Shown: positions 17,435-25,642 of the stretch, in pieces
Numbering within the stretch: the first letter of the stretch is position 1
Layout: each line of letters starts with the position of its first letter
The notes under the pieces: model-generated
Seen by the model: only the letters and a program-made list of their open reading frames with translations
What the model was told of the DNA's origin: nothing
Databases searched by the model: none
Source: Pedobacter puniceum
GTDB lineage: Bacteria > Bacteroidota > Bacteroidia > Sphingobacteriales > Sphingobacteriaceae
Direction of reading: 5' to 3'
DNA: 64,000 nt
Assembly: GCF_009674685.1 (NCBI RefSeq)
Contig: NZ_WKJI01000001.1
Span: forward strand, 248,001 to 312,000
Made by a program: the position numbers and the translations under genes

Positions 17435-17961
17435 TGATAGAACAACAAATTAAGGAAACCGTAAGGGATGTTATGGATTTTCCGAAGCCCGGTATCGTTT
17501 TTAAAGACATTACGCCAATTCTAAAAAATCAAGAATTATGCACCCAAATTATTGATGCTTTTGTAGAACGATTATCCGGACTAGAATTTGATGCCATAGC
17601 AGGAATAGAAAGTAGGGGTTTTTTATTTGGATTGATGCTGGCTAATAGGTTAAATAAGCCTTTTATTCCCATTAGAAAAGCAGGTAAACTGCCTTATAAA
17701 ACTGTAAAGCAAAGCTATAACCTAGAATATGGCTCTGCTACCATAGAAATGCATGAAGATGCTTTTGAGCCTGGTACCAAAATCTTAATTCATGATGACT
17801 TATTAGCCACCGGAGGAACTGTTGAAGCTACATCCTTATTGATACAAAAAATGAAAGGCGAGATAGCAGGCTTTTCTTTTATTATTAGCCTAGATTTTTT
17901 AAAGGGTAAGGATTTAATTAAACCTTACGCTGATAAAGTGGTGGCTTTGGCTGAGTATTGA
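17434..17961 (+). CDS. apt: Adenine phosphoribosyltransferase
   Basis: A 175-aa cytosolic purine-salvage enzyme that makes AMP from adenine and PRPP. Typical segments are DFPKPGIVFKDITPIL (residues 13-28), GIESRGFLFG (about 58-67), and the PRPP-binding loop ILIHDDLLATGGT (about 118-130). The length equals the family's. Its ATG overlaps the stop of the upstream helix-hairpin-helix gene (TAATG), which indicates translational coupling. Confidence 0.96.
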   Translation: MIEQQIKETVRDVMDFPKPGIVFKDITPILKNQELCTQIIDAFVERLSGLEFDAIAGIESRGFLFGLMLANRLNKPFIPIRKAGKLPYKTVKQSYNLEYGSATIEMHEDAFEPGTKILIHDDLLATGGTVEATSLLIQKMKGEIAGFSFIISLDFLKGKDLIKPYADKVVALAEY

Positions 17962-17988
17962 TTGAAAAAGTTTAATCAAAATTTAAAT

Positions 17989-18510
17989 ATGAAAAACAGC
18001 TTACTATTACTATCAGGTGCTACACTTACTAACGCCCAAGACCTTTCTAGAAAAGGCTTTTTTAACAAAACAAAATTAGGCGTAGCCATACGAACCAATA
18101 CAACTCCACCTTATTCTGGTGTTTTTGGAGATGAAGGTAATGGTACAGAAATTACAACTATAAATGGTTGGCATTTAAACCAGCATATTTCTTTGGGTTT
18201 AGGTATAAGTGCATCTACTTATATCAATCCAACTTTATCATCATATCCTATATTTGTAAATACACATTACTATTTTAAAGAAAGCTTTAAAACGCCTTAT
18301 ACTTTTGCAAATTTAGGCTATGGCATTACATCTAACAGATATAATGGAGGCTTACTATACGAGATAGGCGCAGGCTACAATCTTAAATTAGGCAAGAAAA
18401 CAGCCCTAACACCAGAAATATCTTACAAATATCAAGATTTTAGATATAAAACTTCTGATAGTAAAATAGCTTTAAGTTCTATAGCATTAGGTATAGGCAT
18501 TCTTTTTTAA
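17989..18510 (+). CDS. Small outer-membrane beta-barrel-like protein
   Basis: A 173-aa protein with alternating hydrophobic strands separated by polar turns and a C-terminus ending IALGIGILF, as in small outer-membrane barrels. The N-terminal segment MKNSLLLLSGATLTNAQ looks like a short signal peptide cleaved after NAQ. ATG at 17989 is chosen; a TTG at 17962 directly after the apt stop would put extra charged residues before the signal. No family name is recognised. The gene ends at a terminator located just before the next start codon. Confidence 0.6.
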   Translation: MKNSLLLLSGATLTNAQDLSRKGFFNKTKLGVAIRTNTTPPYSGVFGDEGNGTEITTINGWHLNQHISLGLGISASTYINPTLSSYPIFVNTHYYFKESFKTPYTFANLGYGITSNRYNGGLLYEIGAGYNLKLGKKTALTPEISYKYQDFRYKTSDSKIALSSIALGIGILF

Positions 18511-18530
18511 ACTTCAATGATTTATTAGAG

Positions 18531-18561
18531 CGTTTAAGTATTAACAGCTTAAACGTTTTTT
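18531..18561 (+). terminator. Terminator ahead of the next outer-membrane protein gene
   Basis: A perfect 8-bp stem CGTTTAAG/CTTAAACG (18531-18538, 18548-18555) is followed by six T's. Its tail ends 7 bases before the start codon at 18568. Confidence 0.75.
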
Positions 18562-18567
18562 ACACCT

Positions 18568-19254
18568 ATGAAATCTAAAATAATTATTGCCACTTTATTT
18601 GTTTTACTCTTAAACAAAAGTGCCCAAGCGCAGCATTATTTTTATACACATCTAAAAGTTCCATTTTTTGAATATTTAAATAAGTCAAATAAAGGGCGGC
18701 CCGACAGAAATACTGATGGAATAGCTTTAAATGCAGGCTATGCTATCCAGTTAATGCCCGATTTTTACCTAGAAACAGGTATAGATTATTTATTAGGAAA
18801 CTCTTTAACCAATAAAAGCTACACCGATAATACTTTAACAGAATTAAAATCAGAAACAAGTCTGAGCAATCAAGCATTTTCTTTACAAATAAGGCCTACC
18901 TATAAAATTTCTATAGATGAGGATGATGAAACCTATTTGGCACTAGCTTGTGGATTAAATTACCAAAAGCTCTATACAGATGCTTCTTTTACCATGTATG
19001 CTAAGAATAGTCATAACCAAACAAGCACCCAAGAAAAGCAAGCGACTGCTAAAAGCAACTTCTATTTAGCGCTAGAGCCTAAATTGGCTTTAGAATTTAA
19101 AACAGAAAAGAAAATAGCTTATCGTTTTGGATTTAATTATACCCGTATAAATTGGGATAGAACTATCCAGAAGCTAAATTTTAATGATGTAGCTTATCAA
19201 CAACCCAAGCACAAAACCTCTACCATTTTCTTTTTTGGAGGTTTTGTGTTTTAA
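18568..19254 (+). CDS. Outer-membrane beta-barrel protein
   Basis: A 228-aa protein with a clear signal peptide (MKSKIIIATLFVLLLNKSAQA, about 21 residues) and a body of amphipathic strands such as FYLETGIDYLLGNSL, FSLQIRPTYKISI and KIAYRFGFNYTRINW, ending in an aromatic F (GGFVF). This is the layout of a porin-family/OmpX-like barrel. The specific function is unknown. Confidence 0.7.
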   Translation: MKSKIIIATLFVLLLNKSAQAQHYFYTHLKVPFFEYLNKSNKGRPDRNTDGIALNAGYAIQLMPDFYLETGIDYLLGNSLTNKSYTDNTLTELKSETSLSNQAFSLQIRPTYKISIDEDDETYLALACGLNYQKLYTDASFTMYAKNSHNQTSTQEKQATAKSNFYLALEPKLALEFKTEKKIAYRFGFNYTRINWDRTIQKLNFNDVAYQQPKHKTSTIFFFGGFVF

Positions 19255-19281
19255 AATTATATTTATCAAATATCATCAAAA

Positions 19282-19446
19282 ATGAAATTTATGAAAAACA
19301 TCACCAAAAGAGACTTGAAAGCCTTTTTATTAGGCTTTGCAACAATGCTTCTAATTGAGCTAGCTTTAAATTGGGGCGATTTGGAACGAGGTTTTAAAGA
19401 TGGTTACAATGGTGGTAAACCCTATCCTAAAGAGATTGATAAATAG
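19282..19446 (+). CDS. Small single-span membrane protein
   Basis: A 54-codon reading frame starting MKFMKNITKRDLKAF, followed by a hydrophobic helix (LLGFATMLLIELAL) and a polar tail GFKDGYNGGKPYPKEIDK. Short proteins with a 'F-K-D-G-Y-N/xG' tail after one membrane helix are common in Bacteroidota. The alternative start is the ATG at 19291. It lies 27 bases after the outer-membrane protein gene. The function is unknown. Confidence 0.6.
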   Translation: MKFMKNITKRDLKAFLLGFATMLLIELALNWGDLERGFKDGYNGGKPYPKEIDK

Positions 19447-19469
19447 CGTTTTAAATAAATCATTTTAAA

Positions 19470-19501
19470 CTTGCAAAATACAAAGTCACTCGCTACCTTT
19501 G
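19470..19501 (+). promoter_or_regulatory. rpsU promoter
   Basis: CTTG at 19470-19473 and TACCTTTG at 19494-19501, 20 bp apart, fit the Bacteroidota promoter consensus, 40 bases ahead of rpsU. Confidence 0.65.
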
Positions 19502-19540
19502 CAGTCCATTAAAAGTGAATAGAAGGGTGGTATTTAAAAA

Positions 19541-19729
19541 ATGATTATTATCAACGTAAAAGACGGAGAATCAATTGATAGAGCTTTAAAGCGCTTCAAG
19601 AAGAAATTCGAAAAAACAGGTGTTTTAAGAGAACTTCGTAGTCGACAAGCTTTCGAGAAAAAATCGGTAGCTAGAAGAATGGAAGTTAAACACGCTATTT
19701 ACAAGCAAGGCTTAAATTTAGAATCTTAA
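19541..19729 (+). CDS. rpsU: 30S ribosomal protein S21
   Basis: A 62-aa basic protein beginning MIIINVKDGESIDRALKRFK with RRMEVKHAIYKQ near the end, the signature of S21. S21 sits beside the anti-Shine-Dalgarno end of 16S rRNA; in Bacteroidota it takes part in hiding that sequence. It has its own promoter and a strong terminator. Confidence 0.95.
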   Translation: MIIINVKDGESIDRALKRFKKKFEKTGVLRELRSRQAFEKKSVARRMEVKHAIYKQGLNLES

Positions 19730-19765
19730 TAAATAATATTTTCTTATAAGATTCTTACATTATAT

Positions 19766-19810
19766 AAAAACTATTTGTATATTCAGTTTTGAATAAAACA
19801 AATAGTTTTT
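19766..19810 (+). terminator. rpsU terminator abutting the xerC start codon
   Basis: The arms AAAAACTATTTGT (19766-19778) and ACAAATAGTTTTT (19798-19810) are perfectly complementary over 13 bp, and a nested ATTCA/TGAAT stem fills the loop. The T tract ends one base before the xerC ATG at 19812. Confidence 0.85.
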
Positions 19811-19811
19811 T

Positions 19812-20693
19812 ATGTTTTTAGAGCGTTTTTTCAATTATCTACAGTATGAAAAAAGGTATTCCCAGCATACCTTAACCGCTTATAAAAACGATTTACTTCA
19901 ATTTGAAAATTTTCTAAAAGAATTTGAATCAGATTTTCTAACCGTTAATCACCAGCAAATAAGAACATGGATGATTACCTTGTTAGATGATGGTATAGAA
20001 GCCAGATCTGTTAATAGAAAAATATCAACCTTAAGAGCTTTTTACAAATTCTTGGTCAAAGAAGAAATACTTACCATTAACCCTGTTTTAAAAGTACAAG
20101 CACCAAAAGTAGCTAAAAAGCTACCAGCTTTTGTAGAAGAGGCTAAGCTTATAGGCTTATTAGATAGTGCTAGTATTTTTGAAGGTGGTTTTATTGGTGT
20201 TAGAGATAAACTAATTCTAGAATTATTATTTGGTACAGGCATACGCTTAAGCGAGCTTCTGGGGTTAACCATAAGTGCTATAGATTTAAACAGCCAAACC
20301 ATTAAAGTTCTAGGTAAAAGAAACAAAGAAAGAATAATTCCCATCAACCATTCCTTGGTAAATCAAATAAAAGATTACTTAAGAGAAAGAATAGTTGTTG
20401 TTAAAGATACAAATATGACATCCTTTATCGTTACAGAAAAAGGAGAACAAGCTTATGCAAAACTAATTTATAGAATTGTGCATCGTTATTTAAGTTTAGT
20501 AACCACACAAGACAAAAAAAGCCCTCACCTATTAAGGCATAGTTATGCAACATCATTATTAAACCATGGTGCAGACATAAATGCTATTAAAGAATTGTTA
20601 GGGCATGCAAGTTTGGCTGCTACACAAGTATACACGCATAATTCTATAGAGAGAATCAAAACAATTTATAAACAAGCCCATCCAAAGGCTTAA
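19812..20693 (+). CDS. xerC: Tyrosine recombinase XerC
   Basis: A 293-aa site-specific recombinase of the chromosomal Xer type, which resolves chromosome dimers at dif. It has an N-terminal SAM-like core-binding domain (residues 1-85) and a C-terminal catalytic domain. Catalytic residues are visible as Arg in TGIRLSELLG, Lys in KVLGKRNKER, HLLRHSYAT (HxxR), the His of LLGHASLAAT and Tyr in TQVYTHNS. The length and lack of phage context argue for a housekeeping Xer protein, although a dedicated XerC/XerD assignment needs a tree. It is 14 bases upstream of hpf and likely co-transcribed. Confidence 0.9.
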   Translation: MFLERFFNYLQYEKRYSQHTLTAYKNDLLQFENFLKEFESDFLTVNHQQIRTWMITLLDDGIEARSVNRKISTLRAFYKFLVKEEILTINPVLKVQAPKVAKKLPAFVEEAKLIGLLDSASIFEGGFIGVRDKLILELLFGTGIRLSELLGLTISAIDLNSQTIKVLGKRNKERIIPINHSLVNQIKDYLRERIVVVKDTNMTSFIVTEKGEQAYAKLIYRIVHRYLSLVTTQDKKSPHLLRHSYATSLLNHGADINAIKELLGHASLAATQVYTHNSIERIKTIYKQAHPKA

Positions 20694-20707
20694 AAACAGG
20701 AGGTAAA

Positions 20708-21046
20708 ATGAAAATCGGAGTTCAATCCATCCACTTCAATGCCGACAAAGATTTATTGGCATTCATTCAGAAAAAAGCAAACAAACTAGATTTGTTTTTT
20801 GACCAGATTATTGGGGGAGATGTTTATCTAAAACTAGATAATGTCTCGGATGAAGCTAATAAAATTGCGGAAATTAAGCTGATGATACCTGGGAATACTT
20901 TATTTGCCAAAGAGCAATGTAAAAGTTTTGAAGAAGCAACAGATTTAGCAGTAGAATCATTACGTAAGCAAATTCATAAGCATAAAGAAAAAATTAAAGC
21001 TCATGAGAGTAATCATAAACAAATTATTTCTCAAGCTATAAATTAG
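20708..21046 (+). CDS. hpf: Ribosome hibernation-promoting factor (HPF/RaiA family)
   Basis: A 112-aa short-form HPF. The segment KLDLFFDQIIGGDVYLKL and the C-terminal ESLRKQIHKHKEKIKAHE match the family, which binds the 30S decoding centre and holds ribosomes inactive in stationary phase. A perfect AGGAGG lies at 20698-20703, four bases before the ATG. Strong Shine-Dalgarno sequences are rare in Bacteroidota, which makes this one noteworthy. It follows xerC closely and ends at a strong terminator. Confidence 0.9.
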   Translation: MKIGVQSIHFNADKDLLAFIQKKANKLDLFFDQIIGGDVYLKLDNVSDEANKIAEIKLMIPGNTLFAKEQCKSFEEATDLAVESLRKQIHKHKEKIKAHESNHKQIISQAIN

Positions 21047-21083
21047 CTATATAATTCATTATCAATAGCCTTCCAAGGCGCTT

Positions 21084-21118
21084 AATCGATGATTCAAAAA
21101 ATCATCGATTTTTTTTTA
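21084..21118 (+). terminator. Terminator of the xerC-hpf unit
   Basis: A perfect 11-bp stem (AATCGATGATT at 21084-21094, AATCATCGATT at 21100-21110) runs into a long T tract. Confidence 0.9.
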
Positions 21119-21126
21119 AAAAAAAT

Positions 21127-21156
21127 TTTGTTCGAATAGTAATTTTTGTACTTTTG
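21127..21156 (+). promoter_or_regulatory. Promoter of the tRNA-tuf operon
   Basis: TTTG at 21127-21130 and TACTTTTG at 21149-21156 are 18 bp apart, close to the Bacteroidota consensus. The first tRNA begins 60 bases downstream. Confidence 0.75.
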
Positions 21157-21216
21157 CAGTCCCTCAAGCACAGGTCTTCAGGGATAAAAAAATAAAGTTC
21201 TTTAATTTCAACAAAA

Positions 21217-21289
<73 letters not shown>

Positions 21290-21297
21290 CTTAGTGC

Positions 21298-21377
21298 GGG
21301 GGTATCGCATAGCGGCAATTGCGGCGGACTGTAAATCCGCTCCTTCGGGTTCAGTGGTTCGAGTCCACTTACCCCCA
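21298..21377 (+). tRNA. tRNA-Tyr (anticodon GTA)
   Basis: A class II tRNA with a long variable arm. The acceptor is GGGGGTA/TACCCCC, the anticodon loop reads CTGTAAA (GTA), and the T arm is AGTGGTTCGAGTCCACT. The discriminator is A and no CCA is encoded. Confidence 0.94.
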
Positions 21378-21389
21378 CAAAAGTAACAA

Positions 21390-21462
21390 GCGGAAGTAGC
21401 TCAGTTGGTAGAGCGATAGCCTTCCAAGCTATAGGTCGCGAGTTCGAACCTCGTCTTCCGCT
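21390..21462 (+). tRNA. tRNA-Gly (anticodon TCC)
   Basis: Acceptor GCGGAAG/CTTCCGC, D arm AGCTCAGTTGGTAGAGC, anticodon loop CTTCCAA (TCC), T arm CGAGTTCGAACCTCG. The discriminator T is followed by CCA (21463-21465), unlike the other tRNAs here; this may be chance or an encoded CCA end. Confidence 0.95.
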
Positions 21463-21484
21463 CCACTTATTAAAAAACTGATAT

Positions 21485-21520
21485 AGCCGCCTGTTTTAAA
21501 AATTAGGCAGGGCTTTTTTT
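21485..21520 (+). terminator. Terminator-like hairpin inside the tRNA-tuf operon
   Basis: AGCC (21485-21488) pairs with GGCT (21511-21514) and CCT with AGG inside it. A run of seven T's follows at 21514-21520. It lies between tRNA-Gly and the second tRNA-Thr and could lower read-through into tuf. Confidence 0.5.
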
Positions 21521-21528
21521 GTTTAAAA

Positions 21529-21600
<72 letters not shown>

Positions 21601-21662
21601 CGATAAGATAGAGATTAAGAAAATAAAGTATATAAAATTAACCTACTAATAAGTATAAAATC

Positions 21663-22850
21663 ATGGCAAAAGAAAAATTTGACCGTAGTAAACCACACTT
21701 AAACATCGGTACAATCGGTCACGTTGACCACGGTAAAACTACATTAACTGCAGCTATTACTAAAGTATTAGCTGATGCAGGTTTATCTGAGGCTCGTTCA
21801 TTTGATTCAATTGACTCTGCTCCTGAAGAAAAAGAAAGAGGTATCACTATTAATACTGCACACGTAGAGTACTCTACAGCTAACCGTCACTACGCACACG
21901 TTGACTGTCCAGGTCACGCGGATTACGTGAAAAACATGGTTACTGGTGCTGCTCAAATGGATGGTGCTATCCTTGTTGTTGCTTCAACAGATGGTCCAAT
22001 GCCTCAAACTCGTGAGCACATTCTTTTAGCTCGTCAGGTTGGTGTACCAGCTCTTGTTGTTTTCATGAACAAAGTAGATATGGTTGACGATCCAGAGTTA
22101 TTAGAACTTGTTGAAATGGAAATCCGTGAGTTATTATCTTTCTATGATTTCCCTGGTGATGACATTCCTGTAATCCAAGGTTCTGCTTTAGGTGGGTTAA
22201 ATGGTGATGCTAAATGGGTTGGTAAAATCATGGAATTAATGGATGCAGTAGATAACTTCATTCCAATTCCACCAAGATTAACTGATCTTCCTTTCTTAAT
22301 GCCTGTTGAGGACGTATTCTCAATCACTGGTCGTGGTACTGTTGCAACTGGTCGTATTGAAAGAGGTGTTATCAATTCTGGTGATGCAGTTGATATCTTA
22401 GGTATGGGTGCTGAGAACTTAAAATCTACAGTTACTGGTGTTGAGATGTTCCGTAAAATATTAGATAGAGGTGAAGCTGGTGATAACGTAGGTTTATTAT
22501 TACGTGGTATTGAGAAAACTGATATCCGTCGTGGTATGGTTATCTGTAAACCAGGTTCAGTAACTCCTCACACAGATTTCAAAGCTGAGGTTTACGTATT
22601 ATCAAAAGCAGAAGGTGGACGTCACACTCCATTCTTTAACAAATACCGTCCTCAATTCTATTTCCGTACAACAGACGTAACTGGTGAAATCACTTTACAA
22701 GAAGGTGTAGAAATGGTTATGCCTGGTGATAACGTAACAATCAATGTTAAATTGATTAACGCTATCGCAATGGAAAAAGGTCTACGTTTCGCTATCCGTG
22801 AAGGTGGTAGAACAGTAGGTGCTGGTCAGGTAACTGAAATTGTAGCTTAA
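21663..22850 (+). CDS. tuf: Elongation factor Tu
   Basis: A 395-aa GTPase that brings aminoacyl-tRNA to the ribosome. G1 is GHVDHGKTT (residues 18-26), the switch I region contains [14 protein letters not shown]3 is DCPGHADY, and G4 is NKVD. Domains 2 and 3 follow with [13 protein letters not shown] and the conserved C-terminus. No promoter is seen in the 62-base gap after tRNA-Thr, so tuf is read from the tRNA promoter. The codons are the highly expressed set. The order tRNA-Thr/Tyr/Gly/Thr-tuf matches E. coli tufB. Confidence 0.99.
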   Translation: MAKEKFDRSKPHLNIGTIGHVDHGKTTLTAAITKVLADAGLSEARSFDSIDSAPEEKERGITINTAHVEYSTANRHYAHVDCPGHADYVKNMVTGAAQMDGAILVVASTDGPMPQTREHILLARQVGVPALVVFMNKVDMVDDPELLELVEMEIRELLSFYDFPGDDIPVIQGSALGGLNGDAKWVGKIMELMDAVDNFIPIPPRLTDLPFLMPVEDVFSITGRGTVATGRIERGVINSGDAVDILGMGAENLKSTVTGVEMFRKILDRGEAGDNVGLLLRGIEKTDIRRGMVICKPGSVTPHTDFKAEVYVLSKAEGGRHTPFFNKYRPQFYFRTTDVTGEITLQEGVEMVMPGDNVTINVKLINAIAMEKGLRFAIREGGRTVGAGQVTEIVA

Positions 22851-22872
22851 TTTTAAGCATTATAAATATTTG

Positions 22873-22904
22873 AAAGCTAAGGTATTTATTGCCTTAGCTT
22901 TCTT
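22873..22904 (+). terminator. Hairpin after tuf
   Basis: A perfect 10-bp stem AAAGCTAAGG/CCTTAGCTTT (22873-22882, 22892-22901) with a short T-rich tail. It sits between tuf and tRNA-Trp and may be a partial terminator or a processing site. Confidence 0.6.
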
Positions 22905-22912
22905 TAACAAAA

Positions 22913-22983
22913 ACGGGAATAGTTCAACGGTAGAATAGAGGTCTCCAAAACCTTTGATCAGGGTTCGAATCCTTGTTCCCGTG
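22913..22983 (+). tRNA. tRNA-Trp (anticodon CCA)
   Basis: Acceptor ACGGGAA/TTCCCGT with discriminator G, D arm AGTTCAACGGTAGAAT, anticodon loop CTCCAAA (CCA), T arm AGGGTTCGAATCCTT. It lies between tuf and secE, 14 bases before secE. No CCA end is encoded. Confidence 0.95.
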
Positions 22984-22997
22984 CTAAAGCAATACAA

Positions 22998-23192
22998 ATG
23001 GCTAATTTTGCAGAATATATAAAAGAATCTTACACAGAGCTTACTGAAAAAGTAACTTGGCCAACTTGGGGTGAATTGCAGAATAGTGCTATCATAACCT
23101 TAGTGGCTTCTCTTATTATTGCATTAATAATTTTTGCAATGGATGAGTCTGCAGGTAATCTGATTAAATTAATTTATAAGTCATTCGTATAA
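22998..23192 (+). CDS. secE: Preprotein translocase subunit SecE
   Basis: A 64-aa inner-membrane protein, the short single-span form of SecE. The N-terminal amphipathic part holds ESYTELTEKVTWPTWGELQN with the conserved V-x-W-P motif, and the single transmembrane helix runs from about residue 30 to 48. SecE clamps SecY in the translocon. It follows tRNA-Trp directly and precedes nusG by 11 bases, the usual order. Confidence 0.95.
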   Translation: MANFAEYIKESYTELTEKVTWPTWGELQNSAIITLVASLIIALIIFAMDESAGNLIKLIYKSFV

Positions 23193-23203
23193 TATAATTA
23201 AAG

Positions 23204-23746
23204 ATGAGCGACCAACTAAAGTGGTATGTAGTAAGAGCGGTAAGTGGGAAAGAAAAAAAAGTTAAGCAATATATAGATGCTGAAATCAGCCGTTTAGAGC
23301 TTACACATTTGGTTCCTCAGGTTTTAATACCTATGGAGAAATACTATCAGATGCGTGATGGTAAAAAAATCGCTAAAGAAAGAAACTACTACCCAGGGTA
23401 TGTTTTAATAGAAGCTGCTTTAAATGCAGAATTAGAATTAATCATTAAAAATATTAATAGTGTTATTGGTTTCTTAGGAGATAAAAGCGGAAATGCCGTT
23501 CCTCTAAGACCCGCTGAGGTTAACCGTATTTTAGGTAAGGTTGATGAGATGGCACAACAAGGAGAGATGATTAACATTCCTTATTACGTAGGCGAAAATA
23601 TCAAAGTAATGGATGGTCCTTTCAATGGCTTCTCTGGAGTAATTGAAGAGGTAAATGAGGAAAAGAAAAAGCTAAAAGTTATGGTTAAGATTTTTGGAAG
23701 AAGAACTCCATTAGAACTTAACTATATGCAAGTAGAAAAAGAGTAA
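23204..23746 (+). CDS. nusG: Transcription termination/antitermination factor NusG
   Basis: A 180-aa protein with an NGN domain (residues 1-120, starting KWYVVRAVSGKEKKVKQYI and containing NYYPGYVLIEA) and a C-terminal KOW domain (about 125-180, with VMDGPFNGFSGVIEEV). NusG binds RNA polymerase and couples it to ribosomes or Rho. It is in the secE-nusG-rplK order and is followed by a heptad-repeat element. Confidence 0.97.
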   Translation: MSDQLKWYVVRAVSGKEKKVKQYIDAEISRLELTHLVPQVLIPMEKYYQMRDGKKIAKERNYYPGYVLIEAALNAELELIIKNINSVIGFLGDKSGNAVPLRPAEVNRILGKVDEMAQQGEMINIPYYVGENIKVMDGPFNGFSGVIEEVNEEKKKLKVMVKIFGRRTPLELNYMQVEKE

Positions 23747-23747
23747 A

Positions 23748-23827
23748 AAGTATAAAGTAGTAAGTATAAAGTATCAAGATTAGATAGGTACTAAATACTA
23801 ATAACTAGATACTTAATACTAATAAAA
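23748..23827. repeat. Heptad repeat element in the nusG-rplK gap
   Basis: Left-arm 7-mers are AAGTATA, AAGTAGT, AAGTATA, AAGTATC, AAGATTA. After a short centre come ACTAAAT, ACTAATA, ACTAGAT, ACTTAAT, ACTAATA, which are the same pattern inverted. The two arms can pair as an imperfect hairpin. The element starts one base after the nusG stop codon. Confidence 0.7.
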
Positions 23828-23839
23828 AATGGATATGAG

Positions 23840-23877
23840 CTCAACAGAAGAATGCTTCCACATTAATTAACGTTGAG
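23840..23877 (+). promoter_or_regulatory. Stem-loop in the rplK leader
   Basis: CTCAAC (23840-23845) pairs with GTTGAG (23872-23877), and GAAG/CTTC (23847-23850, 23855-23858) makes an inner stem. It lies 17 bases before rplK. Feedback by L1 on a leader of this operon is known in other bacteria; whether this is such a site is a guess. Confidence 0.35.
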
Positions 23878-23894
23878 AAATAAATAAATAGAAA

Positions 23895-24338
23895 ATGGCA
23901 AAAGTAGTCAGTGCGTTAATCAAATTACAAATCAAGGGTGGCGCTGCAAATCCATCACCTCCAGTTGGTCCAGCATTGGGAGCAAAAGGGGTGAATATTA
24001 TGGAATTTTGCAAGCAGTTTAATGCTCGTACCCAAGATAAACCAGGAAAAGTTCTTCCGGTTGTAATTACTGTTTACGCAGACAAATCTTTCGATTTTAT
24101 CATTAAAACTCCACCAGTAGCTATTCAATTAATGGAAGTTACTAACTTAAAAAGTGGATCTGCAGAACCTAACCGTAAAAAAGTTGCTAGCGTAACTTGG
24201 GAACAGGTAGAAGTTATTGCAAAAGATAAAATGCCTGATTTGAATGCATTCACAGTAGAATCAGCGATGAGAATGGTAGCTGGTACCGCCCGTAGTATGG
24301 GTATAAACGTTACAGGAAACGCTCCCTGGAACAATTAA
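23895..24338 (+). CDS. rplK: 50S ribosomal protein L11
   Basis: A 147-aa protein with the L11 pattern: [19 protein letters not shown] at the start, [19 protein letters not shown] in the N-terminal domain and [12 protein letters not shown] in the RNA-binding C-terminal domain. L11 forms the GTPase-associated stalk base. The gene is 22 bases upstream of rplA. Confidence 0.98.
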   Translation: MAKVVSALIKLQIKGGAANPSPPVGPALGAKGVNIMEFCKQFNARTQDKPGKVLPVVITVYADKSFDFIIKTPPVAIQLMEVTNLKSGSAEPNRKKVASVTWEQVEVIAKDKMPDLNAFTVESAMRMVAGTARSMGINVTGNAPWNN

Positions 24339-24360
24339 TTAAACAACAAAGTTAAAGACA

Positions 24361-25059
24361 GTGGCTAGATTAACAAAAAATCAAAAGACAGCACTTTCCA
24401 AACTTGAAGCTGGTAAAGCTTACTCTTTAAAAGAGGCAGCTAACCTGGTTAAAGATATCACAACAACTAAATTTGATGCATCAGTAGATATTGATGTTCG
24501 TTTAGGTGTTGATCCACGTAAAGCCAATCAAATGGTTCGTGGTATTGCTACTTTACCACACGGTACCGGTAAGACAGTACGCGTTTTAGCATTAGTAACT
24601 CCTGATAAGGAAGAAGAAGCTAAGGCTGCTGGTGCTGATCACGTAGGTTTGGACGAGTATATTGCTAAGATTGAGAGTGGTTGGACAGATATCGATATTA
24701 TTATTACTACTCCTAGCTGTATGGCTAAAGTTGGTAAACTAGGTCGTATCTTAGGTCCACGTAACTTAATGCCTAACCCTAAGTCAGGTACTGTAACCCA
24801 AGAAGTTGGTAAAGCAGTTGCTGATGTTAAAGGTGGTAAAATCGACTTTAAAGTTGATAAAACAGGTATTATCCATTGCTCAATAGGTAAAGTATCTTTC
24901 CCTGCTGATAAAATTTATGATAATGCTTTGGAGGTTCTTCAAATCATTTCGAAATTGAAACCATCAGCTGCTAAAGGAACATATTTCAAGAGTATTCATT
25001 TATCTTCAACTATGTCTCCTGGAATTGAAATTGAAACTAAAACAGTAGCGGGAATTTAA
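24361..25059 (+). CDS. rplA: 50S ribosomal protein L1
   Basis: A 232-aa protein with GTG start. It contains the conserved [20 protein letters not shown] and [19 protein letters not shown] of L1, the mobile-stalk protein that also represses its own operon in many bacteria. It ends 4 bases before rplJ. Confidence 0.98.
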   Translation: MARLTKNQKTALSKLEAGKAYSLKEAANLVKDITTTKFDASVDIDVRLGVDPRKANQMVRGIATLPHGTGKTVRVLALVTPDKEEEAKAAGADHVGLDEYIAKIESGWTDIDIIITTPSCMAKVGKLGRILGPRNLMPNPKSGTVTQEVGKAVADVKGGKIDFKVDKTGIIHCSIGKVSFPADKIYDNALEVLQIISKLKPSAAKGTYFKSIHLSSTMSPGIEIETKTVAGI

Positions 25060-25063
25060 TATT

Positions 25064-25582
25064 ATGAGAAAAGAAGAAAAACATGAAGTTGTTTCTGCTT
25101 TAGCTGAACAAATGAAAGAGTACGGTAATTTCTATATTACTGATACATCTGATTTAACAGTGGCAAAAATCAATAATATTCGCCGCAAATGTTTTGAGAA
25201 CGAAATTGGTATACAGGTAGTAAAAAACACGCTAATCAGAAAAGCTTTAGAGCAATTAGATGGTGATGTGGCTCCTTTATTCAATGTTCTTAAAGGTTCA
25301 TCTTCTGTGATGTTTTCTACAACAGGAAACGCACCTGCAAAGCTTATTAAAGCTTTAAGAAAAGAAGGTGATAAACCAGTTTTAAAAGCAGCATATATTG
25401 ATTCTACTGCATTTATCGGAGATAACCAATTAGACGCTCTAGTTAATCTTAAATCTAGAGAAGAGCTTATTGGAGATATCATCGGTTTATTACAGTCACC
25501 AGCGAAGAATGTTGTTTCAGCACTTCAGTCTGGAGGAAACAAATTGGCAGGAATTGTCAAAACTTTACAAGAAAGAGGTTAA
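25064..25582 (+). CDS. rplJ: 50S ribosomal protein L10
   Basis: A 172-aa protein that anchors L7/L12 dimers to the ribosome. It has NFYITDTSDLTVAKINNIRR and VKNTLIRKALEQL in the rRNA-binding domain, and a C-terminal helix (about residues 140-172) for L12 binding. The start is ATG, 4 bases after rplA. Confidence 0.97.
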   Translation: MRKEEKHEVVSALAEQMKEYGNFYITDTSDLTVAKINNIRRKCFENEIGIQVVKNTLIRKALEQLDGDVAPLFNVLKGSSSVMFSTTGNAPAKLIKALRKEGDKPVLKAAYIDSTAFIGDNQLDALVNLKSREELIGDIIGLLQSPAKNVVSALQSGGNKLAGIVKTLQERG

Positions 25583-25642
25583 CCAGATACCTAAAATTTG
25601 GAATTAATAAAACAAAAAGTAAAATTTTAAAAATTAAATATA

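Noticed and set aside
19812..20693. XerC-like recombinase as the integrase of the island
   Set aside because: It lies 20 kb away in an operon with hpf and has housekeeping Xer features; nothing ties it to the 158-bp repeats.
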